Shown: positions 1-9,400, numbered from the stretch's first letter. The stretch is DNA of 33,134 bases from Actinomycetes bacterium (GCA_021791615.1 JAJYWG010000033.1:1-33134), one strand, 5' to 3'. The notes: generated by a model not told the origin, from the letters alone. Translations and numbers: made by a program.

Positions 1-250
1 TACCCTGGGCGGTGGCCCATGCAGTCGTTCGTGCCACCTGGCGGTCGAGGTCGGATCGTTGGTCATGGGAGGAGACTCGGGCGTAGACGACCGCCCGTTC
101 GTTTCGTTTGCCAGCGCTGCGTGGTACGTCCACGAGGATCGTTGCCGTTGGCGTCTTGGTGGCCGGGACAGGAAGCTGGCCGTCCCGGAACCACCGCCAT
201 TGGGTCTGGTAGTGCACGCCTTCTTGCTCAGCCCACTCAAAGAGCTTCAC
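1..250 (-). CDS. tnpA: IS607-family serine recombinase (TnpA), 3' end beyond window
   Basis: The reverse strand is open from a GTG at 250 to the window edge (83 codons, no stop). An in-frame TAG lies at 262-260, so GTG 250 is the only reasonable start; 'gagcacgagg' sits just upstream. The protein begins with a MerR-like helix-turn-helix (KLFEWAEQEGVHYQTQWRWF), then the linker GQLPVPATKTPTATILV. It continues into the serine-recombinase start VVYARVSSHDQRSDLDRQVA, where the first Ser of RVSS is the expected catalytic nucleophile. An N-terminal HTH followed by a resolvase domain is the hallmark of IS607 transposases, which cut and paste through a serine-DNA intermediate. A TnpB gene usually follows but would lie outside the window. 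Whether the element is intact cannot be seen. Confidence 0.88.
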   Translation of the reverse strand, partial: MKLFEWAEQEGVHYQTQWRWFRDGQLPVPATKTPTATILVDVPRSAGKRNERAVVYARVSSHDQRSDLDRQVARTTAWATAQG

Positions 251-609
251 CCTCGTGCTCTACGACGCATGCTCGTAGATGTTCAGTGATATCGAAGGTG
301 GCTGTTGGCAACCCCGGCTCCCAAGCTCGCGAGGCGCTCGAGCTCCCAAGACTTCCCGGCCCCCAAGCTCCCGAGGCGATCGAGCTCCCAAGGCTCCCTG
401 GGGCCAGCCTGCCCGCACGAATCGGTGCTGCCTTGCCCCGGCCAGCCTGCCCGCACGAGCCGGTGCTTCCCTGCCCCGGTGCCGGCCCACCGATCGCTAA
501 AGACCGGCTATCCGTGAAAACACCGATGCGAGACCTGGCAGAATTGGCAATGATGTGAAGTGGTGGCCACGAGGTCGCCGGGCGAATGGAACGATTCAAG
601 GGGGGCAGC
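251..609. other. gene-free spacer between IS607 tnpA and the EAL gene
   Basis: I see no convincing gene here. Short ORFs on both strands are low-complexity by-products of the repeats at 314-477. The outer end of the IS607-like element should fall in the first tens of bases (about 255-300), but IS607 elements have no terminal inverted repeats, so the boundary cannot be placed by eye. The ribosome binding site of the EAL gene (AAGGGGGG, 598-605) lies at the right end. Confidence 0.6.
314..477. repeat. two adjacent imperfect direct duplications (about 45 bp and 38 bp units)
   Basis: Copy one of the first duplication starts near 318 (ctcccaagctcgcgaggcg) and copy two near 363 (ccaagctcccgaggcgatc). 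The second duplication has a 38 bp unit, 402-439 and 440-477, each starting ggccagcctgcccgcacga. The 38 bp unit is not a multiple of 3, which argues against coding. It is one of many tandem repeats in this window. Confidence 0.7.
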
Positions 610-1884
610 GTGCCGGGAGATGACGGCGAGGGTCGATCCTGGCAGCAGATCGGCAAGGCGCTGGTGCTGGCCGGAGAGCCGCGCCTCGCCTTCCAGCCGA
701 TCATCGACCTGGCCGACGGGCAGCTGCTTGGCTTCGAGGCGCTCCTGCGATGGCATCATCCGACCGAGGGGATCATCCTTCCGCCGCTGCTGATCCCATG
801 GGCCGAGGCCAACGGCGACATCGTCGCCCTTGGCGCCTGGGTGATCGCGGAGAGCTGCCGGGAGGCCTCTCGCTGGCCACCCAGCTTGCAGATCGCGGTG
901 AACTGCTCGATCGTCCAGCTTCGCCGGGAGGTGGCCTATCGCGCAGTGCGTGACGCGCTCGAAGAGACTGGGCTGGACCCGGACCGGCTGACCGTCGAGG
1001 TGACGGAACCATCGATCTCTGAACCCACGGCAGCGATCCAGTTGAAGTCCATCGTCGGGCTCGGAGTTCAATTGGCAGTGGATGATGTGGGCACGAGCTG
1101 GAGCTCGTTCGATCTGCTGAAGCGCATGGAAGTCAACACTGTGAAGATCGACGAGTCGTTCGTCAGCGGGCTCGAACCTCGCGAGGGGATCAATCGGATG
1201 GTGGTCGAGACCGTCATCCACCTGGCACACAGCGCCGGGATGTCCACTGTGGCAGAAGGGGTCGAGACTGCACTGCATGCGGCGATCGTGAGTGAATTCG
1301 AATCAGATGCCGCGCAGGGGTACTTCTTCGCTCCCCCGATGGACGGAGCAAGCGCGGCGCGGCTGGCTTCCAGCCCGGACCTGCGTTTCGCTCTCGACGG
1401 CGCGGGGTGGCAGGACGATGACGGGTGGCCTTTCGCCGATGTCCAGGCGGAGCGACTTCTCCGAGGCGACGACCATCGGGTGCGAGGCGAGCGGAGAGGT
1501 GCCCCGCACGCGGCTGGGCCTCCCGAGGAGCTCGACGCGATCGACTTCATCGACCTGGCCTTGGGATATCCCGAGGAGCATGGCGGTGGCCCGGACGCGA
1601 TCGGTGGTCCACTTCCCGACGCCACGGGAGCACAGCAGCCCGCAGACCTTCCAGCACCTCGCACAGATGCGGGTGCTCACTACGCGACAATGGTGGAGGA
1701 GGGAAACGTCGAAGCGCTCGGGGATCCGCAGCCTGGCCAGTCGAGCGCCGGCGCCGCCTCCGCGGGCGGGAAGCCGGCCGGGGCGTCGCACAAGAGGGCG
1801 GCCGCAGCCAAGCCGGCGGCCAAGAGCACGCCTCGTGGGCAGGGGACCAAGCCCCGCCGGCGCCCGCCCGGCAAGCAGCGCTAG
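610..1884 (+). CDS. EAL-domain protein, probable cyclic-di-GMP phosphodiesterase
   Basis: The product is predicted to hydrolyse c-di-GMP to pGpG. I place the start at GTG 610 because AAGGGGGG lies 4-11 bases upstream; an in-frame ATG at 586 has no such site. Counting from 610, the conserved EAL residues are all present: EALLRW (43-48), Asn98 in VNCS, EVTE (130-133), DD at 158-159, Lys179 in VKID, Glu216 in VAEGVET and QGYFF (236-240). The EAL domain therefore looks catalytically competent. No GGDEF, PAS or membrane domain precedes it. About 160 residues follow the domain and end in an Ala/Lys/Arg/Pro-rich basic tail (from about residue 375), similar to nucleic-acid-binding tails seen on some actinobacterial proteins. 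The tail's role is unknown. The gene stands alone, and the next gene starts 206 bp downstream across a tandem repeat. Confidence 0.88.
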   Translation: MPGDDGEGRSWQQIGKALVLAGEPRLAFQPIIDLADGQLLGFEALLRWHHPTEGIILPPLLIPWAEANGDIVALGAWVIAESCREASRWPPSLQIAVNCSIVQLRREVAYRAVRDALEETGLDPDRLTVEVTEPSISEPTAAIQLKSIVGLGVQLAVDDVGTSWSSFDLLKRMEVNTVKIDESFVSGLEPREGINRMVVETVIHLAHSAGMSTVAEGVETALHAAIVSEFESDAAQGYFFAPPMDGASAARLASSPDLRFALDGAGWQDDDGWPFADVQAERLLRGDDHRVRGERRGAPHAAGPPEELDAIDFIDLALGYPEEHGGGPDAIGGPLPDATGAQQPADLPAPRTDAGAHYATMVEEGNVEALGDPQPGQSSAGAASAGGKPAGASHKRAAAAKPAAKSTPRGQGTKPRRRPPGKQR

Positions 1885-1959
1885 CGGACCCGGCCTTCCC
1901 CCAAACCCCGTTCTCCCAATGGACGGGAGCGACGCCTATCCGAGTGTGCAGCGGGCTCT

Positions 1960-2039
1960 CTGTGCCGAACCGTGGCTGTGCCGAACCGTGCCTGTGCCGA
2001 ACCGTGCCTGTGCCGAACCGTGCCTGTGCCGACCCGTGC
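1960..2039. repeat. 5 x 16 bp tandem repeat in the EAL-pnt spacer
   Basis: Five copies of ctgtgccgaaccgtgc (1960-1975, 1976-1991, 1992-2007, 2008-2023, 2024-2039). The first ends in g and the fifth has one internal change. A 16 bp unit cannot keep frame, and the array lies between a stop codon and the pntAA promoter, so it is non-coding. Copies are adjacent with no spacers, so this is not a CRISPR array. Confidence 0.95.
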
Positions 2040-2078
2040 CGCCAGCTGCCGATATCGTCAGCGGTGGCCGTCACCTGC

Positions 2079-2084
2079 TAGAAA
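2079..2084 (+). promoter_or_regulatory. putative -10 box of the pnt operon (leaderless start)
   Basis: TAGAAA at 2079-2084 ends 6 bases before the GTG of pntAA, and there is no Shine-Dalgarno sequence in front of that GTG. In actinobacteria this spacing usually means transcription starts at the start codon (leaderless mRNA). No clear -35 box is visible. Confidence 0.4.
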
Positions 2085-2090
2085 TCCTGC

Positions 2091-3272
2091 GTGAAATTGG
2101 CCGTGCCGACCGAGACGCGACCCGGAGAACGACGGGTCGCACTGGTCCCCGACGTCGTCAAGCGCCTGGTCGCCGACGGCTGGGACGTGAGCGTCCAGGC
2201 CGGGGCCGGAAAGCAGGCGTCGTTCCCAGACGATTCGTACATCGCGGCAGGTGCCACGCTGTCCCCGACGGCGCCGGCTCTCTACCAGGATGCTGCTGCA
2301 GTGGTGCGGGTCCAGCCTCTCGATGCCCAAGAGGCCGAGCTCGTGGGAAGCGGGACCCTCGTTCTGAGCTTTCTCCAGCCTGCGACCTCTCGCGACGCGC
2401 TCGACGTTCTCGCTGGGAAGCGGGCGCACGTGTTCAGCTTCGACCTGCTTCCCAGGATCAGTCGGGCGCAGAGCATGGACGCCCTGTCGTCGCAGGCGAC
2501 GGTTTCGGGGTACCGCGCTGCGCTGACCGCGGCACTGCACCTGCCGCGGTTCTTTCCGATGCTGATGACGGCGGCCGGTACCGTTCCTCCCGCCAAAGTC
2601 CTGGTGATGGGTGTGGGTGTCGCAGGGCTGCAGGCTATTGCCACGGCGCGGCGGCTCGGAGCCGCCGTCCGGGCGTACGACGTCCGCACGGCGGCCAAGG
2701 AGGAAGCGGAGAGCCTTGGCGCGACCTTCGTCGATCTCGGTGTTGTCGCCGAGGGAGCCGGGGGGTACGCCCGAGAGCTCTCAGAAGAAGAGCAAGCTCG
2801 CCAGCGAGAGGCCCTGGCCGCAGAAGTCGCGGCCTCCGATGCCGTCATCACGACCGCCGCCGTCCCAGGTCGCAGGGCCCCAGTCCTGGTCACCGGTGAG
2901 ATGGTCGCCAGGATGAGCACCGGGTCGGTGGTGGTCGACATGGCGGCCGACTCCGGGGGGAATTGCGAGCTCACCGAAGCCGGGAAGGTCGTCGAGAGCG
3001 GCGGGACCACGATCGTGGGGATGGCCAACCCCCCGTCGGGCATGCCCACCCACGCCAGCTTCCTCTACTCCCGCAACGTGGCGAACCTCATGGCCCTGCT
3101 CGGCAAGAGCGGCTCGGTGGCTCCGGACTGGGAGGACGAGATCGTGCTCGGGACGTGCGTCCTTCGCGACGGTGCACCTCTGGAGGGAGCCGGCACTCGC
3201 TCCACTGCAGCGGGCGCGCCATCACAAGAGCCGGCATCTGGTGGAGGTGGCGAGGAGGGCGGAGGGAGATGA
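2091..3272 (+). CDS. pntAA: NAD(P) transhydrogenase alpha subunit, part 1 (NAD(H)-binding domain I)
   Basis: This is the soluble NAD(H)-binding domain of proton-translocating transhydrogenase, which transfers hydride between NADH and NADP+ at the expense of the proton gradient. The GTG start gives KLAVPTETRPGERRVALVPD, the typical N-terminus of the alanine-dehydrogenase/PntA family. The Rossmann motif is VLVMGVGVAGLQAIATARRLG near residues 166-186. RAYDVRTAAKEEAESLGA and the ITTAAVPGRRAPVLVTGEMV stretch are also family hallmarks. The protein is 393 aa, and the last 30 or so residues are a Gly/Ala/Ser-rich tail. The stop overlaps the ATG of pntAB (ATGA). The split alpha subunit is usual for actinobacteria and many other bacteria. 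Confidence 0.95.
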   Translation: MKLAVPTETRPGERRVALVPDVVKRLVADGWDVSVQAGAGKQASFPDDSYIAAGATLSPTAPALYQDAAAVVRVQPLDAQEAELVGSGTLVLSFLQPATSRDALDVLAGKRAHVFSFDLLPRISRAQSMDALSSQATVSGYRAALTAALHLPRFFPMLMTAAGTVPPAKVLVMGVGVAGLQAIATARRLGAAVRAYDVRTAAKEEAESLGATFVDLGVVAEGAGGYARELSEEEQARQREALAAEVAASDAVITTAAVPGRRAPVLVTGEMVARMSTGSVVVDMAADSGGNCELTEAGKVVESGGTTIVGMANPPSGMPTHASFLYSRNVANLMALLGKSGSVAPDWEDEIVLGTCVLRDGAPLEGAGTRSTAAGAPSQEPASGGGGEEGGGR

Positions 3273-3625
3273 CCAACGGCATCTTGGAGTACTTGACCGT
3301 GTTCGTCCTGGCGGCGTTCGTGGGCATCGAGGTGATCTCGAAGGTTCCGAGCATCCTCCACACGCCGCTCATGTCGGGATCGAACGCGATCCACGGAGTG
3401 GTACTGGTGGGTTCGATGATCGTCCTCGGGCATGCCCACACCAGTGCCGAAGAGGTGCTGGGCCTGCTGGCAGTCGTCCTGGGCACCTTGAACGTCGTCG
3501 GCGGGTTCGTGGTCACCGACCGGATGCTCGAGATGTTCAAGTCCAAGTCCGACGGTGCGGGGCAGGGCGAGCCCAAGCGCACGCCGGGCCCCGGGTCTGA
3601 CCAGCCGGGCGGGCGCGACGCATGA
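3269..3625 (+). CDS. pntAB: NAD(P) transhydrogenase alpha subunit, part 2 (membrane segment)
   Basis: A 118 aa membrane protein with three hydrophobic helices (about residues 8-25, 40-60 and 65-85). It carries the typical EVISKVPSILHTPLMSGSNA and GLLAVVLGTLNVVGGFVVTD segments. It forms part of the proton channel of domain II together with PntB. A hydrophilic Gly/Pro-rich tail follows the last helix. The start ATG at 3269 overlaps the pntAA stop by 4 bases, and its own stop overlaps pntB in the same way, so the three genes are translationally coupled. Confidence 0.95.
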   Translation: MTNGILEYLTVFVLAAFVGIEVISKVPSILHTPLMSGSNAIHGVVLVGSMIVLGHAHTSAEEVLGLLAVVLGTLNVVGGFVVTDRMLEMFKSKSDGAGQGEPKRTPGPGSDQPGGRDA

Positions 3626-5007
3626 GCCGGGGCACCTTCATCGACCTCTGCTACCTCCTGGCGGCAATTGGCTTCATCGTCGCGCTGAAGGGATTGAGCT
3701 CCCCCAAGCATGCCCGGAGAGGCAACTTCGTCGCCGCAGTCGGGATGGCGTTGGCCATCGGGGTGACGTTCGCCCAGCCGGGGTTGGCCCACATCTGGCT
3801 CATCGTGGTGGGCATGGTCGTGGGAGTAGTCGTCGGTGTTCCCGCGGCACGTCTCGTCAAGATGACGGCGATGCCCCAGATGGTGGCCATCTTCAACGGC
3901 GTCGGCGGTGGAGCGGCAGCCTTGGTCTCCATCACCGAATTCCTCGGTGCCGATCCGAAGACCCTTGCCACGTACAAGGTGCTCGAAGTGCTCTTCGGCG
4001 TCCTTGTCGGCTGTGTCTCGTTCGCCGGATCGGCGGTGGCCTTCGCCAAGCTCCAGGAGATCATGACCGGTCGTCCGATCACCTACCCCGGTCAACAGGT
4101 GATCAACGCGATTGTGGGGCTGGCCGTGCTCGGCCTGGTGCTCACCGTCCTTGTCACGGCGTCCACCACCACGCTGTGGGTGGTCCTCGCGCTGTCGCTC
4201 GTGCTCGGGGTCATCTTTGTGCTGCCGATCGGCGGCGCCGACGTGCCCGTGCTCATCTCACTGCTCAACGCTTTCACCGGATTGGCAGTGGCAGCATCGG
4301 GGTTCACCCTCGATTCCAACGTCCTCATCGTCGCCGGCACCCTGGTCGGTGCCTCGGGGATCATTCTCACCCGCCTGATGAGCCAGGCAATGGGCCGCTC
4401 GCTGCCCAACATCCTCTTCAGCGCGTTCGGCGCGGTCGTGACGGCCACGGGCGGTGCCGAGGGGGACGCCAGCCGGACGGTGCGGACCAGCACGCCGGAC
4501 GACGTGGGTGTGTTGCTGGCTTACTCGCGCAAAGTCGTCATCGTCCCGGGCTACGGCTTGGCGGTCGCCCAGGCCCAGCATGTCGTCCGGGAGCTGGCAG
4601 ACTCGCTTTCTGGCCGGGGGGTGGAGGTCTTCTACGCCATCCACCCCGTCGCCGGTCGGATGCCCGGGCACATGAACGTGCTACTGGCCGAAGCGAACGT
4701 CCCCTACGACGAGCTGAAGGAGATGGACGAGGCCAACCCGCAGATGGCGACGGCCGACGTGGCCCTCGTGGTCGGGGCCAACGACACCGTGAACCCGGCA
4801 GCCAACGACACTCCGGGCAGCCCGATCTACGGCATGCCGATCATCCATGCCGACCAGGCGCAGCACATCGTGTTCCTCAAGCGCTCGATGCGTCCCGGAT
4901 TTGCGGGAATTGACAACGAGCTCCTCTACAACGACAAGACGGTCCTTCTCTTCGGAGACGCCAAGGACACTCTCCAGAAGCTCGTGACCGCCGTCGCCGC
5001 AGTCTGA
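3622..5007 (+). CDS. pntB: NAD(P) transhydrogenase beta subunit
   Basis: The 461 aa subunit has about nine membrane helices in the first 270 residues, then the NADP(H)-binding domain III. Clear domain III motifs are VIVPGYGLAVAQAQHVVREL, HPVAGRMPGHMNVLLAEANV, VALVVGANDTVNPAANDTPG, KRSMRPGFAGIDNEL and VLLFGDAKDTLQKLV. The length is normal for the family. It completes a full Pnt operon whose likely job is to make NADPH from NADH with the proton gradient. A convergent gene begins 130 bp downstream. No strong terminator hairpin with a T-run is visible in that gap. Confidence 0.96.
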   Translation: MSRGTFIDLCYLLAAIGFIVALKGLSSPKHARRGNFVAAVGMALAIGVTFAQPGLAHIWLIVVGMVVGVVVGVPAARLVKMTAMPQMVAIFNGVGGGAAALVSITEFLGADPKTLATYKVLEVLFGVLVGCVSFAGSAVAFAKLQEIMTGRPITYPGQQVINAIVGLAVLGLVLTVLVTASTTTLWVVLALSLVLGVIFVLPIGGADVPVLISLLNAFTGLAVAASGFTLDSNVLIVAGTLVGASGIILTRLMSQAMGRSLPNILFSAFGAVVTATGGAEGDASRTVRTSTPDDVGVLLAYSRKVVIVPGYGLAVAQAQHVVRELADSLSGRGVEVFYAIHPVAGRMPGHMNVLLAEANVPYDELKEMDEANPQMATADVALVVGANDTVNPAANDTPGSPIYGMPIIHADQAQHIVFLKRSMRPGFAGIDNELLYNDKTVLLFGDAKDTLQKLVTAVAAV

Positions 5008-5137
5008 CCATCGCGCAGTGTTTGTCGTTCCGGCCGTTCCGTAGCGCAAGCCGGACACGTCGCGTGTGCAGTCCGTCGTGCGCACCATCGGCCGCTGATA
5101 CGACGTGGCGTCCCTGCTCGAACCGAGGCGCGCGGAT

Positions 5138-6178
5138 TCAGTCGGCGGCGAGACGAGCAAACACGAGCACCCCTTGCGTCGTCTTCCTCGTGGAGAGCAC
5201 CTCGACCTCGACGTTGGCGTCGCCGATCCGATGCGAGGCATCGTTCACCACCACCATGTCGCCATCGGGCAGGTAGCCCACCGCCTGGCGCTGCTGGTCA
5301 CCCGCTCTCTCCAGGTCGACGGCGAGACGCTGCCCGGGCACCAATCCCGCATCGAGACGATCGACCATTTGACGGAGGTCGGTGACTGCCACGCCCTGAC
5401 GGGTGGCACGGTCACGGAGGCGAGCCGAGCAAGTGGCGAGCCGGAGCCCGAGGCGCCGAGCCATTTCGACGACACGTTCACCGGCGTCGTCGATCTCGGG
5501 GAGCTCGTCGGGTGCGACGTGGACGGTCACCCCGGACTCCCGGATGGCTTCGAGGGCTTCCAAGCCGCGCCGGGCGCGCCGCGATGCTGCGGGGTCGGGT
5601 CCGACCGACTGGGTCTGGACCTCGTCCAGCACGAAGCGGGGTACGACCAATCCGCCGACGAATAACCCGGCTTGTCCGAGCACGAGCACCGAACGGTCCA
5701 TGACGGCGGACGTGTCGAGGAGGATGGCGAAGCCCGGCGGAGGCTCGACCGGAGGAGCGAGGATCCGCGAGAGCCCGGCCGCTGCGACCACTTGGCGACC
5801 CTTGGCTTGACCGATGCGGTAGCCCGTCCACCCTCCGACCCAGCCGAGTGCTGCCGCCAGCGCGTAGACGAGGCTCGAGTGGACGAGCGCGAGGAGAGGG
5901 AGGCACAGCGCAACACCCAGGAGGAGACCGGCGATCCCGGTCAACGTCCCGGCGAACAGCTCTCCGGGCGGTACCGGCGCCAGGCGCTTCAGCGCCCGCC
6001 GGTGCTCCCGGTCGATGGAGCGGCCGACGACCCCGCCGAGGACGTAGCTGACGAGCGCGCCGAGGACCAATCCGGTGACCGGGCCGGGCGAGGACGCGTC
6101 GATGGCGTGCCCGGCTTCCAGCCCTCCGAGCGCACCCAAGAGGACCAGGATCAGGCGCAGGATCTCGACGAATATCAC
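5138..6178 (-). CDS. membrane-anchored PIN-TRAM protein (YacL-like) with an altered PIN active site
   Basis: At 346 aa it has YacL-type architecture. Hydrophobic helices lie at about residues 3-20, 34-52, 77-100 and 101-118, followed by a PIN nuclease-fold domain from about 150 (ILLDTSAVMD) to 275. A C-terminal TRAM RNA-binding domain covers about 282-343 (AVGYLPDGDMVVVNDAS, then VEVLSTRKTTQGVLVFARL). Of the usual PIN acids, Asp155 and Glu186 (FVLDEVQ) are present. The third position is Glu234 rather than Asp. The usual TND motif reads T249-C250-S251, so the fourth acid is missing. The fold is clear but nuclease activity is doubtful. The GTG start at 6178 has a -10-like box 9 bases upstream and no ribosome site, suggesting leaderless translation. 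The gene converges with pntB. Confidence 0.88.
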   Translation of the reverse strand: MIFVEILRLILVLLGALGGLEAGHAIDASSPGPVTGLVLGALVSYVLGGVVGRSIDREHRRALKRLAPVPPGELFAGTLTGIAGLLLGVALCLPLLALVHSSLVYALAAALGWVGGWTGYRIGQAKGRQVVAAAGLSRILAPPVEPPPGFAILLDTSAVMDRSVLVLGQAGLFVGGLVVPRFVLDEVQTQSVGPDPAASRRARRGLEALEAIRESGVTVHVAPDELPEIDDAGERVVEMARRLGLRLATCSARLRDRATRQGVAVTDLRQMVDRLDAGLVPGQRLAVDLERAGDQQRQAVGYLPDGDMVVVNDASHRIGDANVEVEVLSTRKTTQGVLVFARLAAD

Positions 6179-6441
6179 AGTTCACGCATCGTAATGCGAT
6201 CATCGGCCTCTGTGGCGGTAGCCTCTCGGGCCTCCCAGTGGTGATGGGAGACCTCGGACGGGGAGGCAGGATCGGTCGGGCCGAGCGAACGCGCTCTTGC
6301 CAACGGGTCCAGACACCACCAGACTGGTAACCCACGTGCTGGCCGACAAGGGGCCGGTCGAGATCGAGGGGGACGTTCTCGCCGGGCACCGAAGGCCTAT
6401 AGCACCAGAGGGGGACCTCCGTTCACGGTATCCAGGGGCTC
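6179..6441. other. divergent intergenic region
   Basis: This spacer sits between the divergent PIN-TRAM and GH18-like genes. No ORF looks real and I recognise no riboswitch. If the GH18-like gene actually starts at ATG 6847, the non-coding stretch is about 670 bp and would hold a long 5' leader. AGGGG at 6434-6438 lies in front of the GTG at 6442. Confidence 0.45.
6187..6192 (-). promoter_or_regulatory. putative -10 box of the PIN-TRAM gene
   Basis: On the reverse strand TACGAT ends 8 bases before the GTG start at 6178, with no Shine-Dalgarno sequence between. It is consistent with a leaderless transcript. Low certainty, as no -35 box is evident. Confidence 0.35.
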
Positions 6442-9400
6442 GTGCGGGTGCACGGGCGATCGACACGGAAGGGTCGGAAGCACACGGTGAGAGGTAGCGA
6501 GCGGCAGACAAGGTGTGAGGGGGCGGCATTCGACGCCTACCTCCTGCACCCCCAAAGCCTCGAGGCACACCCCTGCCAGATCGCGGTGACCCGGCGCGGC
6601 ATCGAGGCTCGCCTCGTCGGCTCAGATCCGAGACTGATTGACGTCCACACCGGTGGCGGCGCGCCAGGTGACGTCCACCGCCGCCAGGCCAGACTTACTA
6701 CCCGGCCCCGGCGGTCAGGTCCGGCTCGTCGCGGCGCGCACGCCGCGCCGTCCGCGCCTCGCCGGACGCAGTCGACGGCTCAGTGGACCCGAGTGCCGTG
6801 GTGGTCGGTATCTGGCTTCTCAGCCGACGAGACGCACACAGATCCGATGGGCCGCCCGGCACAGGTGCTCGAAGTGGTCACCGATGCCGGATCACTGTGC
6901 TTCCTTCTTCCTGCGCCTGACGTGGCCGAGCTCCTCGCATCGGTCGGCCGTGGATCGGCGCGCTGGCGCCGCTCCCGCCGCCCCGAGGTCGCGTGGGCCT
7001 CCCGTCAGGGTGTCCTCGCGACTGCTCTGGTCCAGAACTTCATCCACAATCGGGTACCAGCTGCGAGCGTCGCAGCCGCTGCCACCGTCGGTGTCGCGGT
7101 TGGCGCAGCCCGACAGGTCGCCGTACGGATGGGGGGTGCCCTCCTTTCCGTCCTGGCTCCGTTGGCATGGTTCGCGCGCAGGGTGGCTGCTGTTTCAAGC
7201 GGGACGGCATCGTGGGTCGAAGCATTCGGCCGGCTCGTGGCCGTCACGATGGGTGCAGTTGTCCGGCCGGCGACGCGTCGGCTCAGAGCCTCGTATCTGG
7301 GGAGGGCGGTCGGCGCGACGGCGAGTGGGATGGCGTCACTGGTGCGGGTGATGGGATCCGAGGCTCTCTCGTGGACCGGCGCTGCTCTGCGGGTGGTGAT
7401 CGTCCCAGCAGCCGCACTGCTCGGTCTCTTCTTCGTGCCGGTGGGCCGAGTGACCGCGCCGGCGTACCGCAAGCTGGCGCGCTCGATCCCCGGGCTTCTG
7501 CTGGCTGCCGGGTGGCGGCGAACGGCCATCGCCGTGCGCCGGGTCTTGTCTGTCGCGCGGAGCACGGCCGGCGCCCTGTTCCCGAGGCGTCGTCGCTTTC
7601 CAGTGGTGGTCGGCAGCGGCGTCTTGGCAGCCGTGCTGACCGGCGTGTCGCTTGTGGGTCTGGTCGGCACCGGGACTGTGGCGCAGAGCGCTCGCCCTCA
7701 TTACCGTGGCGGGCTCCTTTCCGCCGTGCCCACAACGCCCGGATCGACCAACGCATCCACGATGATCTCGATGGTCGACGCCCTCGAAGGTCAGGGGACG
7801 AGCCAGAAGCCGCTCGATCTCCCAGCGGCTACTGCGCCGCCTGCCCCGGCACCTCCTTCCCTAGCCAACCAGCCACCCCTCGCTCCCCACGAGGTCTTCG
7901 GTTTCGCTCCTTACTGGAATTTGCCGATGAGCACAGGGTTCGACGTGAATGGTCTGACGACCATCGCCTACTTCAGCATCGGAGTGAATGCCGACGGGAC
8001 CCTCGACGAGAGCGGTTCGGGCTGGAACGGGTACGAGAGCCAGCAGTTCGCCAATTTGGTCACCCGAGCCCATGCCGCCGGCGATCGGGTGGTGCTCACG
8101 GTGAATTGCTTCGACCAGAGCGAGCTGAACCAGCTCACGTCGACATCCTCCGCGCAGTCGACGCTCGCCCAGCAAGTCGTCCATGCCATTGAGGCAAAAA
8201 ATCTCGATGGGGTGAACATCGACTTCGAGGGACAGGGCTCCCAGGACCAGGTCGGGCTCACGAACTTGGTGAGCCAGGTCTCCTCCGCGGTGCACCAGTC
8301 CGATCCCCACTACCAAGTGACGATGGACACCTATGCGAGCTCGGCGGGCGACCCGAACGGGTTCTACGACATCAAAGCCCTGGCCCCGATCGTCGACGGG
8401 TTCTTCGTCATGGCGTACCAGCTCAATCTGCAGGCCGCGCCCACCCCGGCGTCACCGCTCACCAGCACGATGTTCAGCGACCTCAGCACGGTGGAGCAGT
8501 ACGCGGCGGCGGTGCCGGCGAGCAAGGTGATCCTGGGAGTTCCGTACTACGGGTACGAGTGGCCGACCACGAATGGCACCCTGTCAGCTCAGGCCACCGG
8601 AGGCGCCACACCCGTGCCCTATAGCCAAATTGTCTCCGGGGGGACCCCGCAGTACTGGGATCCCGTGACCGATACTGCGTGGACCTCGTACCAGATAGGT
8701 GGACAGTGGTACGAGGAGTACTTCGAGGATCCCAGCTCGCTGTACCTCGTCGCCCAGCTCGCCCAGTTCTTCAGCTTGGACGGCGTCGGGATCTGGGCGT
8801 TGGGCATGGACGGGAACAGCCCCCAGATGCTTGCCGCGCTCGACGGGTTCGCGCCGGTGCAGAAGAGCACACCGGGACCCTCGTCGACCTCGTCGAGTCC
8901 CACGACGTCTCCTGCCGTGCAGTCCACCACGTTGCCCAATAGTGTGACCTCGCTGCCGCCGACCACCACTCGGCCAACGTCGTCCCCCACGACCGATGTC
9001 GTGCCTTCGACCACCTCGCTGCCGCCGACTACCACCACCGAACCAGGTGCGGGGAAGGCGACAGGGATGAGGTTCTCGGGGGTGTGGCAGGGGCACACGG
9101 TCGCTCTCCAATTCCTTGGGGCGGCGCCACCGTCGTCGTCCGGAGCGCCCACGTACCTCGGCACGCTGAGCGGTTTCCAGACGGACGATCCGCCCTACGC
9201 CTGCCTTGCATCGGGGAGCGGGCTGGCAGTGTGGAAGTTCAGCTCGGAACCCGGCCTCGATGTGGCCGTCGCCGTCGAACCGACGAGCTGTGTGACCGCC
9301 ACGTTCAGCTTCCCGGCCACAGAGAGCGCGGTGACACCGTCTGGCTCGTCGGGTACCGGCGCGGGTACCGGCGCGGGTACCGGCTCGGGCAGCTCCTCGG

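Noticed and set aside
1303..1791. Minus-strand ORF opposite the EAL tail
   Set aside because: Some stretches look protein-like, but there is no recognisable domain or start, and the EAL frame continues through.
1960..2039. Possible CRISPR array
   Set aside because: Units are 16 bp and directly adjacent, without spacers. The other arrays in the window are likewise plain tandem repeats.
1292..2899. Long plus-strand ORF (535 codons) across the EAL gene end, the 16 bp repeat and pntAA
   Set aside because: It is Arg/Ser-rich, has no domain, and crosses a tandem repeat and two well-supported genes in other frames. It is a GC-rich shadow.
6179..6441. Possible c-di-AMP (ydaO-type) riboswitch before the cell-wall-hydrolase-like gene
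   Set aside because: This class often precedes actinobacterial wall hydrolases, so I looked, but I could not find its conserved core sequences.
6638..7351. Plus-strand ORF overlapping the start of the GH18-like gene
   Set aside because: Arg/Ser-rich alternative frame; the downstream frame clearly belongs to the GH18-like protein.
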